Shown here: in pieces, positions 1-7,013 of the stretch
How positions within the stretch are numbered: the stretch's first letter is position 1
Layout of the letters: each line of letters begins with the position of its first letter
DNA from: an uncultured Bacilli bacterium
Lineage (GTDB): Bacteria > Bacillota_I > Bacilli_A > RF39 > UBA660
Length of the DNA stretch: 10,268 nt
Direction of reading: 5' to 3'
Assembly: GCA_934098445.1 (NCBI GenBank)
Contig: CAKOOW010000041.1
Location: forward strand, 1-10,268
Position numbers and translations under genes: made by a program
The notes under the pieces: model-generated
Databases searched by the model: none
What the model was told of the DNA's origin: nothing
Seen by the model: the letters and a program-made list of their open reading frames with translations, nothing else

Positions 1-2
1 AT

Positions 3-101
3 GAACCAATTAATAAGTTCTGTCCAAAATGTCAAAGTGTATTAGTTAAAAAAGGTAAAAAAATTGCTTGTTCTAACGGAGAATGCGATTTTGAAGAATA
101 A
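3..101 (+). CDS. C-terminal fragment of a zinc-ribbon protein, probably type IA DNA topoisomerase
   Basis: Only the last 32 codons lie in the window; the gene starts upstream. The visible peptide has two cysteine pairs, CPKC and CSNGEC, with 12 residues between the pairs, and ends DFEE before TAA. The pattern CPxC...ACSN...C is typical of the C-terminal zinc ribbons of topoisomerase I and topoisomerase III, which help bind single-stranded DNA during relaxation or decatenation. The short spacer is closer to the topoisomerase III style, but I cannot separate topA from topB on this fragment, and another zinc-ribbon protein remains possible. An intrinsic terminator lies 18 bases downstream, so this gene is transcriptionally separate from ligA. 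Confidence 0.6.
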   Translation, partial: EPINKFCPKCQSVLVKKGKKIACSNGECDFEE

Positions 102-119
102 TTTTATTTATTAGATTTT

Positions 120-150
120 AAGTACAAAGTTAAGGCCTTGTACTTTTTTT
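120..150 (+). terminator. Intrinsic terminator after the zinc-ribbon gene
   Basis: The arms AAGTACAA (120-127) and TTGTACTT (138-145) pair perfectly over 8 bp around a 10-base loop, and a run of seven T (144-150) overlaps and follows the 3' arm. The position just after the stop codon at 99-101 and before the ligA promoter fits a rho-independent terminator on the + strand. Confidence 0.8.
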
Positions 151-163
151 GAGTTCTAAAAAG

Positions 164-172
164 TGCTAAAAT
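164..172 (+). promoter_or_regulatory. Putative extended -10 promoter of ligA
   Basis: TGCTAAAAT is a TGn extension followed by TAAAAT, one mismatch from TATAAT. No good -35 box sits at 16-18 bases; that position is the T-run of the preceding terminator. Predicted transcription would start near 179, leaving a leader of about 30 bases before the ligA start. Identified by eye only. Confidence 0.4.
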
Positions 173-194
173 GTTAAAAGATGAGAGAAATTGA

Positions 195-200
195 AAGGAA
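195..200 (+). promoter_or_regulatory. Ribosome binding site that sets the ligA start
   Basis: AAGGAA lies 8 bases before ATG 209. An upstream in-frame TTG at 191 would place this Shine-Dalgarno-like sequence inside the coding region and has no site of its own, so ATG 209 is preferred. The adjacent ATG at 212 is also possible. Confidence 0.65.
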
Positions 201-208
201 AACTACTT

Positions 209-2212
209 ATGATGAATAAAGAAAATATCCCAGAAAGAATAAAATATCTATGTGAAGTTTTAAATAAAGCGAATGTTGAATACTATGTTAATGATAATCC
301 AACCCTTACTGATAATGAATATGATTCTCTTATGGATGAATTAATTAAGTTAGAGAAAGATTATCCTGAATATAAATTAAATAATTCGCCAACGAGTAAA
401 GTTGGTAATGAGGTTATTGCTGAGTTTAAAAAAGTTACCCATCCGACTCCTATGTTTAGTTTAGCCGATGTTTTTAATTATGATGAAGTAAGAGACTTTG
501 ATGCAAAAGTTCGTAAAGAAGTAGGAGAAGTGGCCTATTCTTGTGAACTTAAAATGGATGGCTTAGCCGTATCACTTATTTATAAAGAGGGAGCTTTTGT
601 CTCGGCTGCTACCCGTGGTGATGGGGTTATTGGTGAAGATATTACTCATAATGTGCGAACGATTAAAAAACTTCCTTTGACTTTACATAAAAAGATTGAC
701 CTTGAAGTTCGCGGGGAAATTTATATGCAAAAGAAAGTTTTCCATAAACTTAATGAAGATAGGGAGAAAAAAGCCCTTCCCTTATTCCAAAATCCCCGTA
801 ATGCTGCCGCTGGCTCTATTCGTCAATTAGATAGTAGTATCACTCGTGAACGTAATTTAGATATTGTTTTATACCATTTACCTAATACTAATCTTTTACA
901 TCACAGTGATACCTTAGACCTTTTAAAAGAATGTGGTCTTCCTGTGAATCCTAATAACCGGATTTGTAAAAATATTGATGAAGTCTTAGCTTATATAGAC
1001 TATTGGACTATTCATCGTCCCGAACTACCTTACGAAATCGATGGAATCGTTATTAAAGTTAATGATTTAAGTGCCCAAAAAGCGTTAGGTTATACGGTTA
1101 AATATCCTAAATGGGCGGTTGCCTATAAATTTCCGGCGGAAAAAGTTATTACTAAATTAACAGATATTGTTTGTACCGTTGGTCGGACGGGTCAGATTAC
1201 TCCTAACGCCGTTTTAGAGCCTATTAAAGTTGCTGGTTCGACCATTAGAAGAGCAACCCTCCATAATTATCCTTATATTGTCAGTAAAGATTTAAAAATT
1301 GGCGATTATGTTTATCTTCATAAAGCCGGTGATGTCATTCCGGAAGTAGTTGGTCCTGTTTTAGAACGTCGACCAAAGGATGCCCAAGAGTATAAAATGA
1401 TAACCGAGTGTCCTATCTGTGGGACTAAATTAGAACTTACAGACTCTAAGATTGATTTATATTGTCCTAATATTTCTTGTCCAGCCAGAAAGATTAATGC
1501 TCTTATTCATTTTATTTCTCGAGATGCTATGAACATTGATGGCCTTGGTGAACAAATTATTGAAGACTTTTATAATATGGGTTTAATTAAAGATATTCCT
1601 GATATCTATACTCTAAGTAAAGATAAAGAAGATTTAATTGAATTAGAAGGTTTTGGAAATAAATCCGTCAGCAACTTACTTATTTCTATTGAAAATAGTA
1701 AAAATAATTCTTTAGAACGTCTTTTAAATGGTCTTGGTATCAGTGGTATCGGGGTGAAATCAGCTAAACTATTAGCATCTCGTTACGGGACTATGCGTAA
1801 TCTTATGAACGCTTCGACAGAAGAATTAGTTAAAATCAAGGATATTGGTAGTGTCCTTGCTGAAAATATCAGCAATTACTTTGATAATCCTGCTAACCGA
1901 ATCCTAATCTCTCGCTTAGAAGAATTGGGACTTAATATGACTTATCAAGGTGAAAAAACTATTATAGATAGTAATTTTCAAGATAAAAAGTTCGTTATTA
2001 CTGGTACTATTCCGGGACTTAGTCGTGATGAAATAAAACATGAAATTGAACTCCGTGGAGGAGTGACTAGTGAATCTGTTAGTAAAAAGACTGATGTCGT
2101 GATTGTCGGAAATGATCCTGGGTCAAAATACGATAAAGCTCTTAGTCTAGGAATTACTATTTGGGATGCTGCTACTTTAGAAAAGTATTTAAAGCTCCCT
2201 AGTAAAAATTAA
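209..2212 (+). CDS. ligA: NAD+-dependent DNA ligase LigA
   Basis: Seals 3'-OH/5'-phosphate nicks in duplex DNA during replication and repair, using NAD+ as AMP donor; cytoplasmic and normally essential. From ATG 209 it has 667 residues, a full family length. Domains in order: Ia with YYVNDNP and DNEYD (25-41); the adenylation domain with the nucleotidyl-accepting lysine in KMDG (K115, the same number as in E. coli), TRGDG (135-139), NPRNAAAGS (195-203) and EIDGIVIK (276-283); the OB fold; a zinc finger with C401, C404, C419 and C424; helix-hairpin-helix repeats (about 435-580, with GLGISGIGVKSA); and a C-terminal BRCT domain (about 588-667) keeping its Trp at 652. Every signature residue I looked for is present and the frame is intact. 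It has its own likely promoter and is isolated from the upstream gene by a terminator. No terminator is seen between it and the next gene, so read-through is possible. Confidence 0.98.
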   Translation: MMNKENIPERIKYLCEVLNKANVEYYVNDNPTLTDNEYDSLMDELIKLEKDYPEYKLNNSPTSKVGNEVIAEFKKVTHPTPMFSLADVFNYDEVRDFDAKVRKEVGEVAYSCELKMDGLAVSLIYKEGAFVSAATRGDGVIGEDITHNVRTIKKLPLTLHKKIDLEVRGEIYMQKKVFHKLNEDREKKALPLFQNPRNAAAGSIRQLDSSITRERNLDIVLYHLPNTNLLHHSDTLDLLKECGLPVNPNNRICKNIDEVLAYIDYWTIHRPELPYEIDGIVIKVNDLSAQKALGYTVKYPKWAVAYKFPAEKVITKLTDIVCTVGRTGQITPNAVLEPIKVAGSTIRRATLHNYPYIVSKDLKIGDYVYLHKAGDVIPEVVGPVLERRPKDAQEYKMITECPICGTKLELTDSKIDLYCPNISCPARKINALIHFISRDAMNIDGLGEQIIEDFYNMGLIKDIPDIYTLSKDKEDLIELEGFGNKSVSNLLISIENSKNNSLERLLNGLGISGIGVKSAKLLASRYGTMRNLMNASTEELVKIKDIGSVLAENISNYFDNPANRILISRLEELGLNMTYQGEKTIIDSNFQDKKFVITGTIPGLSRDEIKHEIELRGGVTSESVSKKTDVVIVGNDPGSKYDKALSLGITIWDAATLEKYLKLPSKN

Positions 2213-2222
2213 AAATATATAG

Positions 2223-2228
2223 TATAAT
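2223..2228 (+). promoter_or_regulatory. Putative -10 box upstream of the small anchored-protein operon
   Basis: A perfect TATAAT lies 10 bases after the ligA stop and 12 bases before the AGAGGTG ribosome binding site. There is neither a recognisable TTGACA at the usual distance nor a TGn extension, so activity is uncertain in this AT-rich context. If used, transcription would begin near 2235 with a leader of about 18 bases. Confidence 0.35.
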
Positions 2229-2252
2229 CAATTTACAGAAAGAGGTGTAATT

Positions 2253-2735
2253 TTGAAAAAATTTATCCGCAATAACAAAGCTATTTGCTTTATGCTTTTA
2301 ATTATAATCACTTGTGCCGCAATTAGTGTTGGTCTACTTTTAAAGTACTTTTATTTTGGAAATGGTGGGTCTAAATACGGTGACCGTTTAGATGGTATTG
2401 AAGCTAATATTATCAGTAATGATAAGGAAAGTGAAGTAACAAATAGTATCAAAGAAGGCAAAAATGTTAAAGATGCTACTGTTACTGTAACTGGTAAAAT
2501 CATTTATATTCGTATTGTTTTTGAAGCCGGGGCTGATTTAGAGACTTCTAAGTCCATAGCTGTTAAATCCTTAGAGCAATTTAGTGAAGATGAAAAGAAA
2601 TTCTATGATGTTCATTTTACTCTAGTTAGTGAAAAAAATGATACTTCTGAAGGCTTTACCATTATGGGAGCTAAAAATGTCAATGGTACCAACCTTATTT
2701 GGAATAATAACAACCCTGTAAGTGATGGTGAGTAA
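2253..2735 (+). CDS. Small membrane-anchored protein of unknown function
   Basis: I do not recognise the family. The start is TTG, supported by AGAGGTG at 2241-2247, five bases upstream. The 160-residue product begins with basic residues (MKKFIRNNK) and one hydrophobic segment (about 10-33), then about 125 polar residues predicted outside the cell. There is no lipobox, although C12 and C21 fall in the membrane segment. The outer part looks like a compact alpha/beta domain: two strands (about 75-90), a helix (about 95-117), then strands around 119-126 and 134-150. It is followed by a one-base gap and the degenerate GGDEF receptor, so the two are probably co-transcribed and may work together, for instance as partner or ligand. 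That link is inference from position. No catalytic motif is visible. Confidence 0.85.
   Translation: MKKFIRNNKAICFMLLIIITCAAISVGLLLKYFYFGNGGSKYGDRLDGIEANIISNDKESEVTNSIKEGKNVKDATVTVTGKIIYIRIVFEAGADLETSKSIAVKSLEQFSEDEKKFYDVHFTLVSEKNDTSEGFTIMGAKNVNGTNLIWNNNNPVSDGE
2727..2732 (+). promoter_or_regulatory. Ribosome binding site that sets the GGDEF receptor start
   Basis: GGTGAG lies 4 bases before ATG 2737. In-frame GTG 2722, ATG 2725 and GTG 2728 lie further upstream but have no Shine-Dalgarno match before them. Choosing ATG 2737 turns a 14-base overlap with the previous gene into a one-base gap, and the product then starts with a normal basic signal-anchor N-terminus. Confidence 0.5.
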
Positions 2736-2736
2736 G

Positions 2737-4755
2737 ATGACCAAAAAATTTAAACTCATTTTGACCTCATTTATCGGTATCATTATAATTACTTTAGTTT
2801 CTCTTATTCTAGTTCGTATTTTAAATGATCCTAATAAACTAACCGTTGAAGAAAATAAATGGATTAATAATAATCTTTCGACTGTTTTAAATGTTAATGT
2901 CTTAAATGATCTTGATGTCTTTGGCAGTAGTGGTTCTGGTGTTTTTTACGACTTCTTAAATGATTTAGGAAAAGAGTATAACTTAAAGATTAATCCTGTA
3001 ACTTATACGACTAAGGATAATACAGTCAGTAGTGGTTTTATTAGTACTACCGCTCCTGATGATAAGTTTGTTAAATTCTATGCTGATAATTATGTCTTAA
3101 TTAAGAAAGAATACATTTATTTTAATGATTTAACGACTCTTAGTAATCTTAAGATTGGAATCTTAAAGAGTGATGAAGACTATTTAAAAAGTTTCTTAAA
3201 AGATAATAAATCTATCGAATTTGTTACTTATGATACTTACAGTGATTTAAAGACTAATTTAGAAAAAGATCTTGATTACATTATGGTTCCCAAGTATGAA
3301 TTTGCTAAGTATGTTTTAGAGAAAAATTATAATATTGTTTATGAATTTAGTGATATTAAAAAATACTATGGCTATTATATGTTAGATGATAACTTCAGTA
3401 GTATTGTTAAGAAATACTTTAGTAAATGGGCTAGCCGTAAATACCAAAATAGTTATAATACTAATTTGAAAAACACCTTAGTAAGTGCCATCAAGTTATC
3501 CGAAGTTGAGCAAAAAGAACTAGTATCACGCGTTTATAATTATGGCTTTGTCAATAATAATCCTTATGAAATCATCTTAGGAGGTAACTACGGAGGAATT
3601 ATTTCGGTTTACTTAAAAAATTTTAGTGATATGGCAGGTATCGATTTTAAGTATGTTAAATATCGTACTTATAAACAGCTAACTAATGCGATTAATAATA
3701 ATTCTATTGACCTTTATTTTAACTATTATACTTTAACAAATAATTATACTAGTATTAATACTAACCTTGATATTAAGTATTATGTTATTGCTCCTCGTAG
3801 TAACGATATCGTTGTTGATTCCCTAAATTCTTTACAGAATAAGACAGTGTATGCGATGCAAGATAGTATCATCTATGATAATTTAAAGAATATTAATAAT
3901 ATTGACTTAAAGACTTATAAGAAAACTAGTGAATTAAAGAAATTATCTAAGGATAGTATTGTTGTCTTAGATTATGATACTTATTTAGATTTAGCTAATA
4001 CCACTCTTAAAAATTATAGTCCTCGTTATGCCGGTAGTCTAAATACCCCTTATACCTTTAGAATTAGAGAAGATAATGCTTTTGCTAAGTTATTTAAAGC
4101 TTATATAGCCCTTACTGATGCAAAACAAATTAGAGTTACAGGTCTTAATAGTTATAAAATGACTTTAGAAAGTGGAACTATCTTAGGAACTATTGCTAAA
4201 TATATCCTTTATTTCTTAATTACCTTTGTTATTCTTATGTATGTTTTATATCGTCGAGCAAGAAAGATTAAGATTTCTAAGAAGATTAAAAAAGAAGAAA
4301 AGTTGCGTTATATTGACCAATTAACTTCATTAAAAAATCGTAATTATCTGATGGAAAATGCTTCCTCTTGGAATAAGAATACCATTTATCCACAGGCAAT
4401 GGTTGTTATTGACTTAAATAAAATTCAAGAGATTAATGATACCTTAGGATATGAGAAAGGTGATATTCAAATTAAAGCAGCCGCTAATATTCTCATTAGA
4501 ACACAACTAGATAATAGTGATATCATTCGTACTGATGGTACTGAATTTCTAGTTTACTTAGTAGGATACGATGAAAGACAAGTAGTAAGCTATATTAAAA
4601 AATTATATAAAGAATTAAAGAATTTACCATATAACTTTGGCGCATCGATTGGTCATAGTATGATTGATAGTGATAAAAAACTAATTGAAGATGCTTTAAA
4701 TGAAGCCGTTGAAGATATGAAGAAAACTAAGCAAGAAAACAGTGCTAAGGAGTAG
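2737..4755 (+). CDS. Membrane receptor: tandem extracytoplasmic binding-protein-like domains with a degenerate GGDEF domain
   Basis: Product of 672 residues. Layout: basic start and first membrane segment (about 5-27); an outer region of about 450 residues that looks like two successive type-3 solute-binding-protein folds (about 45-240 with LKIGILKS, and 275-475 with YEIILGGNYGG); a second membrane segment (about 488-505); a short basic linker; then a GGDEF-type domain (about 525-665). The GGDEF fold is marked by DQLTSLKNRNYL, VVIDLNKIQEINDTLGYEKGD and GASIGHS. The signature is DGTEF (600-604, bases 4534-4548) in place of GGDEF, so the catalytic acidic residue is Thr. The RxxD inhibitory site is DNSD. 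The guanine-contacting Asn and Asp of IND...GD remain. It is therefore probably not a diguanylate cyclase; it could be a GTP-binding or protein-interaction output responding to an outside ligand. Assignment of two binding domains is by pattern only. It lies in a three-gene block with YihY downstream. Confidence 0.85.
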   Translation: MTKKFKLILTSFIGIIIITLVSLILVRILNDPNKLTVEENKWINNNLSTVLNVNVLNDLDVFGSSGSGVFYDFLNDLGKEYNLKINPVTYTTKDNTVSSGFISTTAPDDKFVKFYADNYVLIKKEYIYFNDLTTLSNLKIGILKSDEDYLKSFLKDNKSIEFVTYDTYSDLKTNLEKDLDYIMVPKYEFAKYVLEKNYNIVYEFSDIKKYYGYYMLDDNFSSIVKKYFSKWASRKYQNSYNTNLKNTLVSAIKLSEVEQKELVSRVYNYGFVNNNPYEIILGGNYGGIISVYLKNFSDMAGIDFKYVKYRTYKQLTNAINNNSIDLYFNYYTLTNNYTSINTNLDIKYYVIAPRSNDIVVDSLNSLQNKTVYAMQDSIIYDNLKNINNIDLKTYKKTSELKKLSKDSIVVLDYDTYLDLANTTLKNYSPRYAGSLNTPYTFRIREDNAFAKLFKAYIALTDAKQIRVTGLNSYKMTLESGTILGTIAKYILYFLITFVILMYVLYRRARKIKISKKIKKEEKLRYIDQLTSLKNRNYLMENASSWNKNTIYPQAMVVIDLNKIQEINDTLGYEKGDIQIKAAANILIRTQLDNSDIIRTDGTEFLVYLVGYDERQVVSYIKKLYKELKNLPYNFGASIGHSMIDSDKKLIEDALNEAVEDMKKTKQENSAKE

Positions 4756-4757
4756 TA

Positions 4758-5573
4758 ATGAAACCAAAAGAGTTTATTAAAAACTTTTATAGTGTCTTAA
4801 ATAGACCAGAAATGCTAATCTTACCTGGTCATCTTGCTTTTTCTTTTATTCTTTCAATCGTACCCATCTTGACCCTGATTGGTTATGGGGCTGCAGGACT
4901 TAACTTATCCATCGATTTTATTGAAGAGTTTATTACGAAAGCTTTTGGTAGTAATATCAGTGCGATGATAATTCCCATTGTTTCCGTAAGTGGCTTATCC
5001 TTATCATTCTTTGTAACGCTTTTTGTCGGCTTTTTTACGGCTTCATCCGGAGCATCCGCTGTCATTATTACTTCCAATATGATTTATGGTATCAAAGATA
5101 AAGGCTATATCTATCGTAAAATTAAGTCATTAGTGATGACGGTCTTTATAGTCTTTCTATTCCTTTTTATCTTAATCTTCCCATTATTTGGTAATAAAAT
5201 TATTAGTCTGGTTGAATATGTTAATCTAAATTCGATTGTAACAGAACAACTAAAGAGTATTTTTAACTTTTTACAAGGACCATTCGCCTTATTTGTTATT
5301 TTCTTATTTATTAAGATTATCTATGCGATGGCCCCTGATGTTAAAATTCCTTCGAAAAACCTTACCTATGGCGCTATTTTTACTTCGATTGGTTGGTCTT
5401 TGGTGACTTGGCTTTATTCTTTTTACATTAATAATTACGCACATTATTCAGTTTTTTATGGCGGACTTGCTAACTTAGTAATTCTCTTGTTATGGTTTTA
5501 TTTACTGGCTAATATTTTTGTGATTGGTATGGCTCTTAATTATCGGAAGAGTGAAATTAAATTAGAGGAGTAA
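4758..5573 (+). CDS. YihY/BrkB-family inner membrane protein
   Basis: 271 residues with about six membrane segments (near 21-43, 70-95, 124-146, 172-192, 203-222 and 235-260). Family signatures include the early GHLAFSFILSIVPIL, the central YAMAPDVKIPSK followed by GW.L..W.....N.Y, YGGLANLVILLLWFYL, and the final GMALNYR. The length fits Gram-positive members. The family was once called ribonuclease BN by mistake; its true role is not settled, with proposals of transport or envelope functions, so I give no substrate. AAGGAG at 4747-4752 lies 5 bases before ATG, and the stop of the GGDEF gene is two bases upstream, which indicates co-transcription. An intrinsic terminator overlaps the stop codon. 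An antisense open frame inside it is a coding shadow. Confidence 0.92.
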   Translation: MKPKEFIKNFYSVLNRPEMLILPGHLAFSFILSIVPILTLIGYGAAGLNLSIDFIEEFITKAFGSNISAMIIPIVSVSGLSLSFFVTLFVGFFTASSGASAVIITSNMIYGIKDKGYIYRKIKSLVMTVFIVFLFLFILIFPLFGNKIISLVEYVNLNSIVTEQLKSIFNFLQGPFALFVIFLFIKIIYAMAPDVKIPSKNLTYGAIFTSIGWSLVTWLYSFYINNYAHYSVFYGGLANLVILLLWFYLLANIFVIGMALNYRKSEIKLEE

Positions 5574-5587
5574 TCTTCTAATTTTTT
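5562..5587 (+). terminator. Intrinsic terminator overlapping the yihY-family stop codon
   Basis: TTAGAGGA (5562-5569) pairs with TCTTCTAA (5574-5581), including one G-T wobble, around the loop GTAA, a GNRA tetraloop. Six T follow (5582-5587). The loop contains the TAA stop at 5571-5573. It separates the ligase-side genes from the promoter at 5597-5626. The stem is AT-rich and moderate in strength. Confidence 0.65.
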
Positions 5588-5596
5588 GTTTCATTG

Positions 5597-5626
5597 TTTA
5601 CAAAGGAAACGAATTCTTGGTATAAT
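5597..5626 (+). promoter_or_regulatory. Sigma-A-type promoter for the scpAB-containing block
   Basis: TTTACA (5597-5602, one mismatch from TTGACA) and TATAAT (5621-5626) are 18 bases apart, and the -10 carries a TGG extension (5618-5620). This is the best promoter in the window. Transcription would begin near 5633 with a leader of about 25 bases before ATG 5658. It probably drives the Asn-rich membrane protein, scpA, scpB and the pentapeptide-repeat gene. Confidence 0.75.
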
Positions 5627-5644
5627 GAGAATGTAAAAGAAATA

Positions 5645-5650
5645 AGAAGG
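5645..5650 (+). promoter_or_regulatory. Ribosome binding site that decides the start of the Asn-rich membrane protein
   Basis: AGAAGG ends 1 base before ATG 5652 but 7 bases before the in-frame ATG 5658. Only the second spacing is normal, so ATG 5658 is the likely start and the product begins MNNDMK. Confidence 0.65.
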
Positions 5651-5657
5651 TATGAAT

Positions 5658-7001
5658 ATGAATAATGATATGAAAAGTAATGTCTTTAGTGATAATAATG
5701 ATATATTTAATTCTGGTAGTTCTCAAAGTACAGTTAATCAACCCAATAATAATATTTCTAGTAATCAAACGATGAGCAATCAAGTTATAAATTCTGGTGT
5801 TCCTAATACCGGGAATAACGCTGGTAATTCTGGTAATAATATATCCCCAAATAATGGGAGTATAAAAGCTACTATGAGTAATCAAAATAATTCTCCAATT
5901 TCCGGGACAATGGTAACACCAGAGACTATGAGTAATCAAGTTAATCAGGTAAATCAAAATAGGGGAGATGTTCCTAATAATAATCAAGTTCAAGGAAATA
6001 AAGAAACTCCTAATACTAATCAAAATCCCGTAAACAATGGTCTTGAGATGCCTAAACTTAGTGGTGATGAGACTATTGGAATGATGAAAAAAGATACGCA
6101 AAAGAGTCCCGTTGCCATGCTTATTTTGTTTGTGATTTTAATACTAAGTGTTTTCTTAATACCTCAGATAACTCCTTACTTTAGTGATGTTTTAAAGATA
6201 TTTCATATTGATGATAATAGTTCTATCTATGATAATAATCGAAAAGATAATCCTAGTGATGATAATGCTAATAAAGATCAGAATGACAATAATTTAAGTA
6301 GTGATGAAACTAAAATAACTTATTATGATTTAAAAGAAGATACAGAGATAACTTTTGGGGACTTAAAAATATCTAATTTTCTTAAGACAACCGAAGGTAA
6401 TAACTTTTACTTATCTTATAAAATTTTAAATAATGGGGAAACTTCTTATAGTTTTAGAGATCATAAGATTTATTTTGATTTTTATAATGACTCTAAGACA
6501 TATTTAGGAAGAATTTTAATTGATATGGATACTTTAGCTAGTAAAGAAGAGATTACCTTAAAAAGTCCTATTAGTGAGACAGAGTATAATCAGGCGATAA
6601 GTTTTGAAGTTTTAGAGCGTACTTCAGCTGATTACCAAAGTGTAACTTTAAAGAATAATAAACTAACTTGTACTAATAGTAATCATACGATAGTTTATAC
6701 TTTTAATAGTAATAACTTAGTCGGCTTAGATGATACTTTTAATTATACTTTTACTATTAATGATGATACTTATGCTAAATATTCTCTTGATACCCAGAAT
6801 ACCGTAAATGAGTTAAATAAAGTTACCGGAGTTTCTGCAGGTTTTGTTAATAGAGAGAATGGCTTTACTAAGACCGTTCGTATTGATTACAGTGCTACTG
6901 AAGAAGATTTTACTAAATATGATCGACTATATTATAAGAAGAATGAAAAGGCTAATACTATTAACTATGAATTAGAATCTATTGGTTATAAGTGTGATTA
7001 G
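5658..7001 (+). CDS. Single-pass membrane protein with Asn-rich N-terminal region; function unknown
   Basis: 447 residues from ATG 5658. Residues 1-135 are low complexity, about 28 percent Asn with much Gln, Ser, Pro and Gly, and carry three TMSNQ repeats. A basic patch (MKKDTQK) precedes one membrane segment (about 151-170), so by the positive-inside rule the Asn-rich part is cytoplasmic and the C-terminal 275 residues are outside. After an Asp/Asn linker (184-216) there is a beta-rich domain (about 218-325, resembling the FxLYD/DUF4352 style of surface domains) and a second domain (about 325-447) with cysteines at 338 and 446 that could form a disulfide. This last part faintly recalls the DUF1307/YehR lipoprotein fold; that is a guess. 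It is the first gene of the block with scpA, 12 bases upstream of it, but no functional link is evident. Confidence 0.85.
   Translation: MNNDMKSNVFSDNNDIFNSGSSQSTVNQPNNNISSNQTMSNQVINSGVPNTGNNAGNSGNNISPNNGSIKATMSNQNNSPISGTMVTPETMSNQVNQVNQNRGDVPNNNQVQGNKETPNTNQNPVNNGLEMPKLSGDETIGMMKKDTQKSPVAMLILFVILILSVFLIPQITPYFSDVLKIFHIDDNSSIYDNNRKDNPSDDNANKDQNDNNLSSDETKITYYDLKEDTEITFGDLKISNFLKTTEGNNFYLSYKILNNGETSYSFRDHKIYFDFYNDSKTYLGRILIDMDTLASKEEITLKSPISETEYNQAISFEVLERTSADYQSVTLKNNKLTCTNSNHTIVYTFNSNNLVGLDDTFNYTFTINDDTYAKYSLDTQNTVNELNKVTGVSAGFVNRENGFTKTVRIDYSATEEDFTKYDRLYYKKNEKANTINYELESIGYKCD
5769..5939 (+). repeat. Three copies of a TMSNQ-coding repeat
   Basis: The 15-base units at 5769-5783, 5871-5885 and 5925-5939 each encode TMSNQ; the last two are identical in DNA and the first differs only at third codon positions. 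They sit in the Asn-rich region of the membrane protein, 102 and 54 bases apart, and look like remnants of repeat expansion or a selected short motif. Confidence 0.7.
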
Positions 7002-7013
7002 AAAGACTAACTT

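Noticed and set aside
191..208. Upstream TTG start for ligA
   Set aside because: The ribosome binding site AAGGAA would be inside the coding sequence, while ATG 209 has correct spacing and puts the catalytic lysine at 115, as in E. coli LigA.
4883..5077. 64-codon open frame on the minus strand
   Set aside because: It is fully antisense to the well-supported YihY/BrkB gene and has no recognisable domain.
5613..5632. Inverted repeat ATTCT...AGAAT around the -10 box, as a possible operator
   Set aside because: Only 5 bp per arm with a 10-base spacer in very AT-rich DNA; such pairs are expected by chance and there is no second copy elsewhere in the window.
5598..6101. 167-codon open frame on the minus strand
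   Set aside because: It lies antisense to the Asn-rich membrane protein gene, has an Ile/Thr/His-rich low-complexity product that mirrors the AAT/AGT/GGT codons of the other strand, and the + strand gene has a strong promoter and ribosome binding site.
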